Origin: Henriciella marina
Lineage (GTDB): Bacteria; Pseudomonadota; Alphaproteobacteria; Caulobacterales; Hyphomonadaceae
Reading direction: 5' to 3'
Length of the DNA: 64,000 nucleotides
Assembly (NCBI RefSeq): GCF_027213945.1
Contig: NZ_JAPWGW010000003.1
Coordinates: 372,001-436,000 of the forward strand
Shown here: positions 63,211 through 64,000 of the stretch, piece after piece
How positions within the stretch are numbered: the stretch's first letter is position 1
Layout: every line of letters begins with the position of its first letter
The notes under the pieces: model-generated
Told to the model about the DNA's origin: nothing
The model's database searches: none
Seen by the model: only the letters and a program-made list of their open reading frames with translations
Program-made: the position numbers and the translations under genes

Positions 63211-63222
63211 CCGGGTTTTTTA
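63197..63222 (+). terminator. Terminator overlapping the stop of the small gene
   Basis: AACCCGGC-GAATA-GCCGGGTT followed by T6 forms an 8-bp stem. The TAG stop (63208-63210) lies in its loop and right arm. Confidence 0.88.
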
Positions 63223-63236
63223 ATGGAGAATGCCAA

Positions 63237-63446
63237 ATGAGTTTCATTCAGCGCGAGCTTGATAAGATCGGACAGGCGCTGCGGGCGGAACCCCAGCCCG
63301 CAGACTATGACGTGCTGTATTCAGCACAGCAGGCGCTTTCATGGGCTAGCGACCCGAACGGGTTTGCCTCTCCCTTGAAGCAGATCAGGGGCACTCAGGA
63401 AGACTCAGGAGATTGTCAGCCTTGTCGTGGTCAGGATCAGTCCTGA
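63237..63446 (+). CDS. Small conserved protein, overlapping the next gene
   Basis: The 69-residue product MSFIQRELDKIGQALRAEP then YDVLYSAQQALSWASDPNGFASP reads like a small conserved family often found near DUF3892 genes in alphaproteobacteria; the function is not known. GGAG is 7-8 bases before the ATG. The last 62 bases overlap the convergent DUF3892 frame, and the C-terminal stretch TQEDSGDCQPCRGQDQS is not conserved in my memory, so the overlap may be real or the end may vary. Confidence 0.58.
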   Translation: MSFIQRELDKIGQALRAEPQPADYDVLYSAQQALSWASDPNGFASPLKQIRGTQEDSGDCQPCRGQDQS

Positions 63447-63663
63447 CGTATTCAAGACCGCTCGCACTTTTCTGCCAGATTAAATAAACTTTGTGGCCAC
63501 TGACGTTCACATAAAAGCTCACACCGTTCTTGATGTGATCAACGCACTCTTGCCGAGTGCAAGACCAACGATTTCCGTTGTCATCTCGCGTTCCACCCAA
63601 ACGTTGAATGGCGTCAGACGGGCTGTTGCGATCCGGCTTAACGATACAAGTAACTCTGTTCAT
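63385..63663 (-). CDS. DUF3892 domain protein
   Basis: The 92-residue protein starts MNRVTCIVKPDRNSPSDAIQ and has GGTRDDNGNRWSCTRQECVDHIKNG, SFYVNVSGHKVYLIWQK and YVRTDPDHDKADNLLSLPEC. This is the DUF3892 pattern (short basic protein with an FYVxVxG-like strand), annotated with no function. Four cysteines are present. It is convergent with the small conserved plus-strand gene and ends the accessory tract. Confidence 0.8.
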   Translation of the reverse strand: MNRVTCIVKPDRNSPSDAIQRLGGTRDDNGNRWSCTRQECVDHIKNGVSFYVNVSGHKVYLIWQKSASGLEYVRTDPDHDKADNLLSLPECP

Positions 63664-63858
63664 TTGGCATCCCCCTTCACGAAGTTGATGGACTAACGCT
63701 TACAGTGAGTCGCCGGGTTTATCAAATACACAATGTCCAATATTTCTTACAATTTGGGGCTGATCTGCAGACACTGAGGCGGGCCTCGCCTCTCGCTTTC
63801 AAGCCGCGGGTCTGCTTTGATGGCGAAAACCAGAGTTCGGGCTGAGGGAGTAATTACG

Positions 63859-64000
63859 ATGACTTATAGATGGCTGGCTGCAATGGGCCTTCTGGCGCTG
63901 GGTGCCTGTTCGAACCCCTCTGGCGACGAGGCAGCAACCGCACCTGAAGAAACCGCCGGTGAAGCGGTAGAGGCAAGCCAGAGCGTCTATACGATCATGG
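63859..64000 (+). CDS. Lipoprotein of unknown function, truncated by the window end
   Basis: Only the first 47 codons are present. MTYRWLAAMGLLALGAC gives a lipobox with Cys17, followed by an acidic Ala/Glu/Thr-rich linker (SGDEAATAPEETAGEAVEA). GAGGGAGTAATTACG precedes the ATG. The family cannot be told from this much. Confidence 0.7.
   Translation, partial: MTYRWLAAMGLLALGACSNPSGDEAATAPEETAGEAVEASQSVYTIM

Noticed and set aside
1-64000. tRNA, rRNA or CRISPR features
   Set aside because: No cloverleaf with a CCA-type acceptor, no rRNA core motif and no regular repeat-spacer series was recognised by eye; a search with tRNAscan-SE or Infernal would be decisive.

Overview
The window is a GC-rich alphaproteobacterial chromosome segment. 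Three features point to the Caulobacterales/Hyphomonadaceae-type lineage: a GcrA cell-cycle regulator, a DUF2093 protein, and a meso-diaminopimelate-type murein cluster ending in ddl-ftsQ-ftsA. The family-level placement is inference. Nearly all of the window is ordinary, densely packed chromosome. The clearest accessory tract is the last ~3 kb.

Layout. 1-18126: the dcw cell-wall/division cluster on the minus strand, reading mraZ-rsmH-ftsL-ftsI-murE-murF-mraY-murD-ftsW-murG-murC-murB-ddl-ftsQ-ftsA, with ftsA cut by the left edge. Two plus-strand genes are lodged inside it: a DUF3291 protein between murG and murC, and a formate/nitrite-transporter-family protein between murB and ddl. A 10-bp-periodic TGGG array lies upstream of mraZ. 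18.5-26.5 kb: trkH, then proA-nadD-rsfS-rlmH, an SDR, a TorF-like porin and a CPA2 antiporter. 26.6-32.6 kb: gcrA with near-consensus DnaA boxes and a GANTC site upstream, an ABC-2 permease, an ABC-F ATPase, a PAN-domain protein, bolA and an M28 lipoprotein peptidase. 32.7-46 kb: an M2 (ACE-like) peptidase, purL, lipoproteins, a circularly permuted D-amino-acid-oxidase-like protein, a DUF3089 hydrolase, a GNAT-like protein, a DUF418 membrane protein, purQ, an entericidin-like peptide, trhO and a GST. 46-53 kb: alaS, recA, a secreted hypothetical, DUF2093, an M23 peptidase and an SDR. 53-59.3 kb: dodecin, a cupin, a quinone oxidoreductase, rnhB, an acyl-CoA synthetase, a small membrane protein, a DUF559 endonuclease-like protein beside tandem palindromes, and ttcA. 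59.3-61.1 kb: a TPR protein, then a three-gene operon of two paralogous membrane proteins and a small HTH regulator.

61.1-63.7 kb is the accessory tract: an intact IS1595-family transposase with CGT-rich arginine codons and a strong promoter, a candidate three-hairpin small RNA, an AT-richer DUF3800 gene, two small conserved proteins and a DUF3892 protein. A new lipoprotein gene starts at the right edge.

The most interesting points are the permuted oxidase, the MraZ-type operator, the DnaA/GANTC arrangement at gcrA, the hairpin that buries the ribosome binding site of the cupin gene, the DUF559-palindrome pairing and the IS1595/DUF3800 tract with its possible sRNA. I see no CRISPR array, rRNA or tRNA, and nothing that is convincingly a wholly new multi-gene system.
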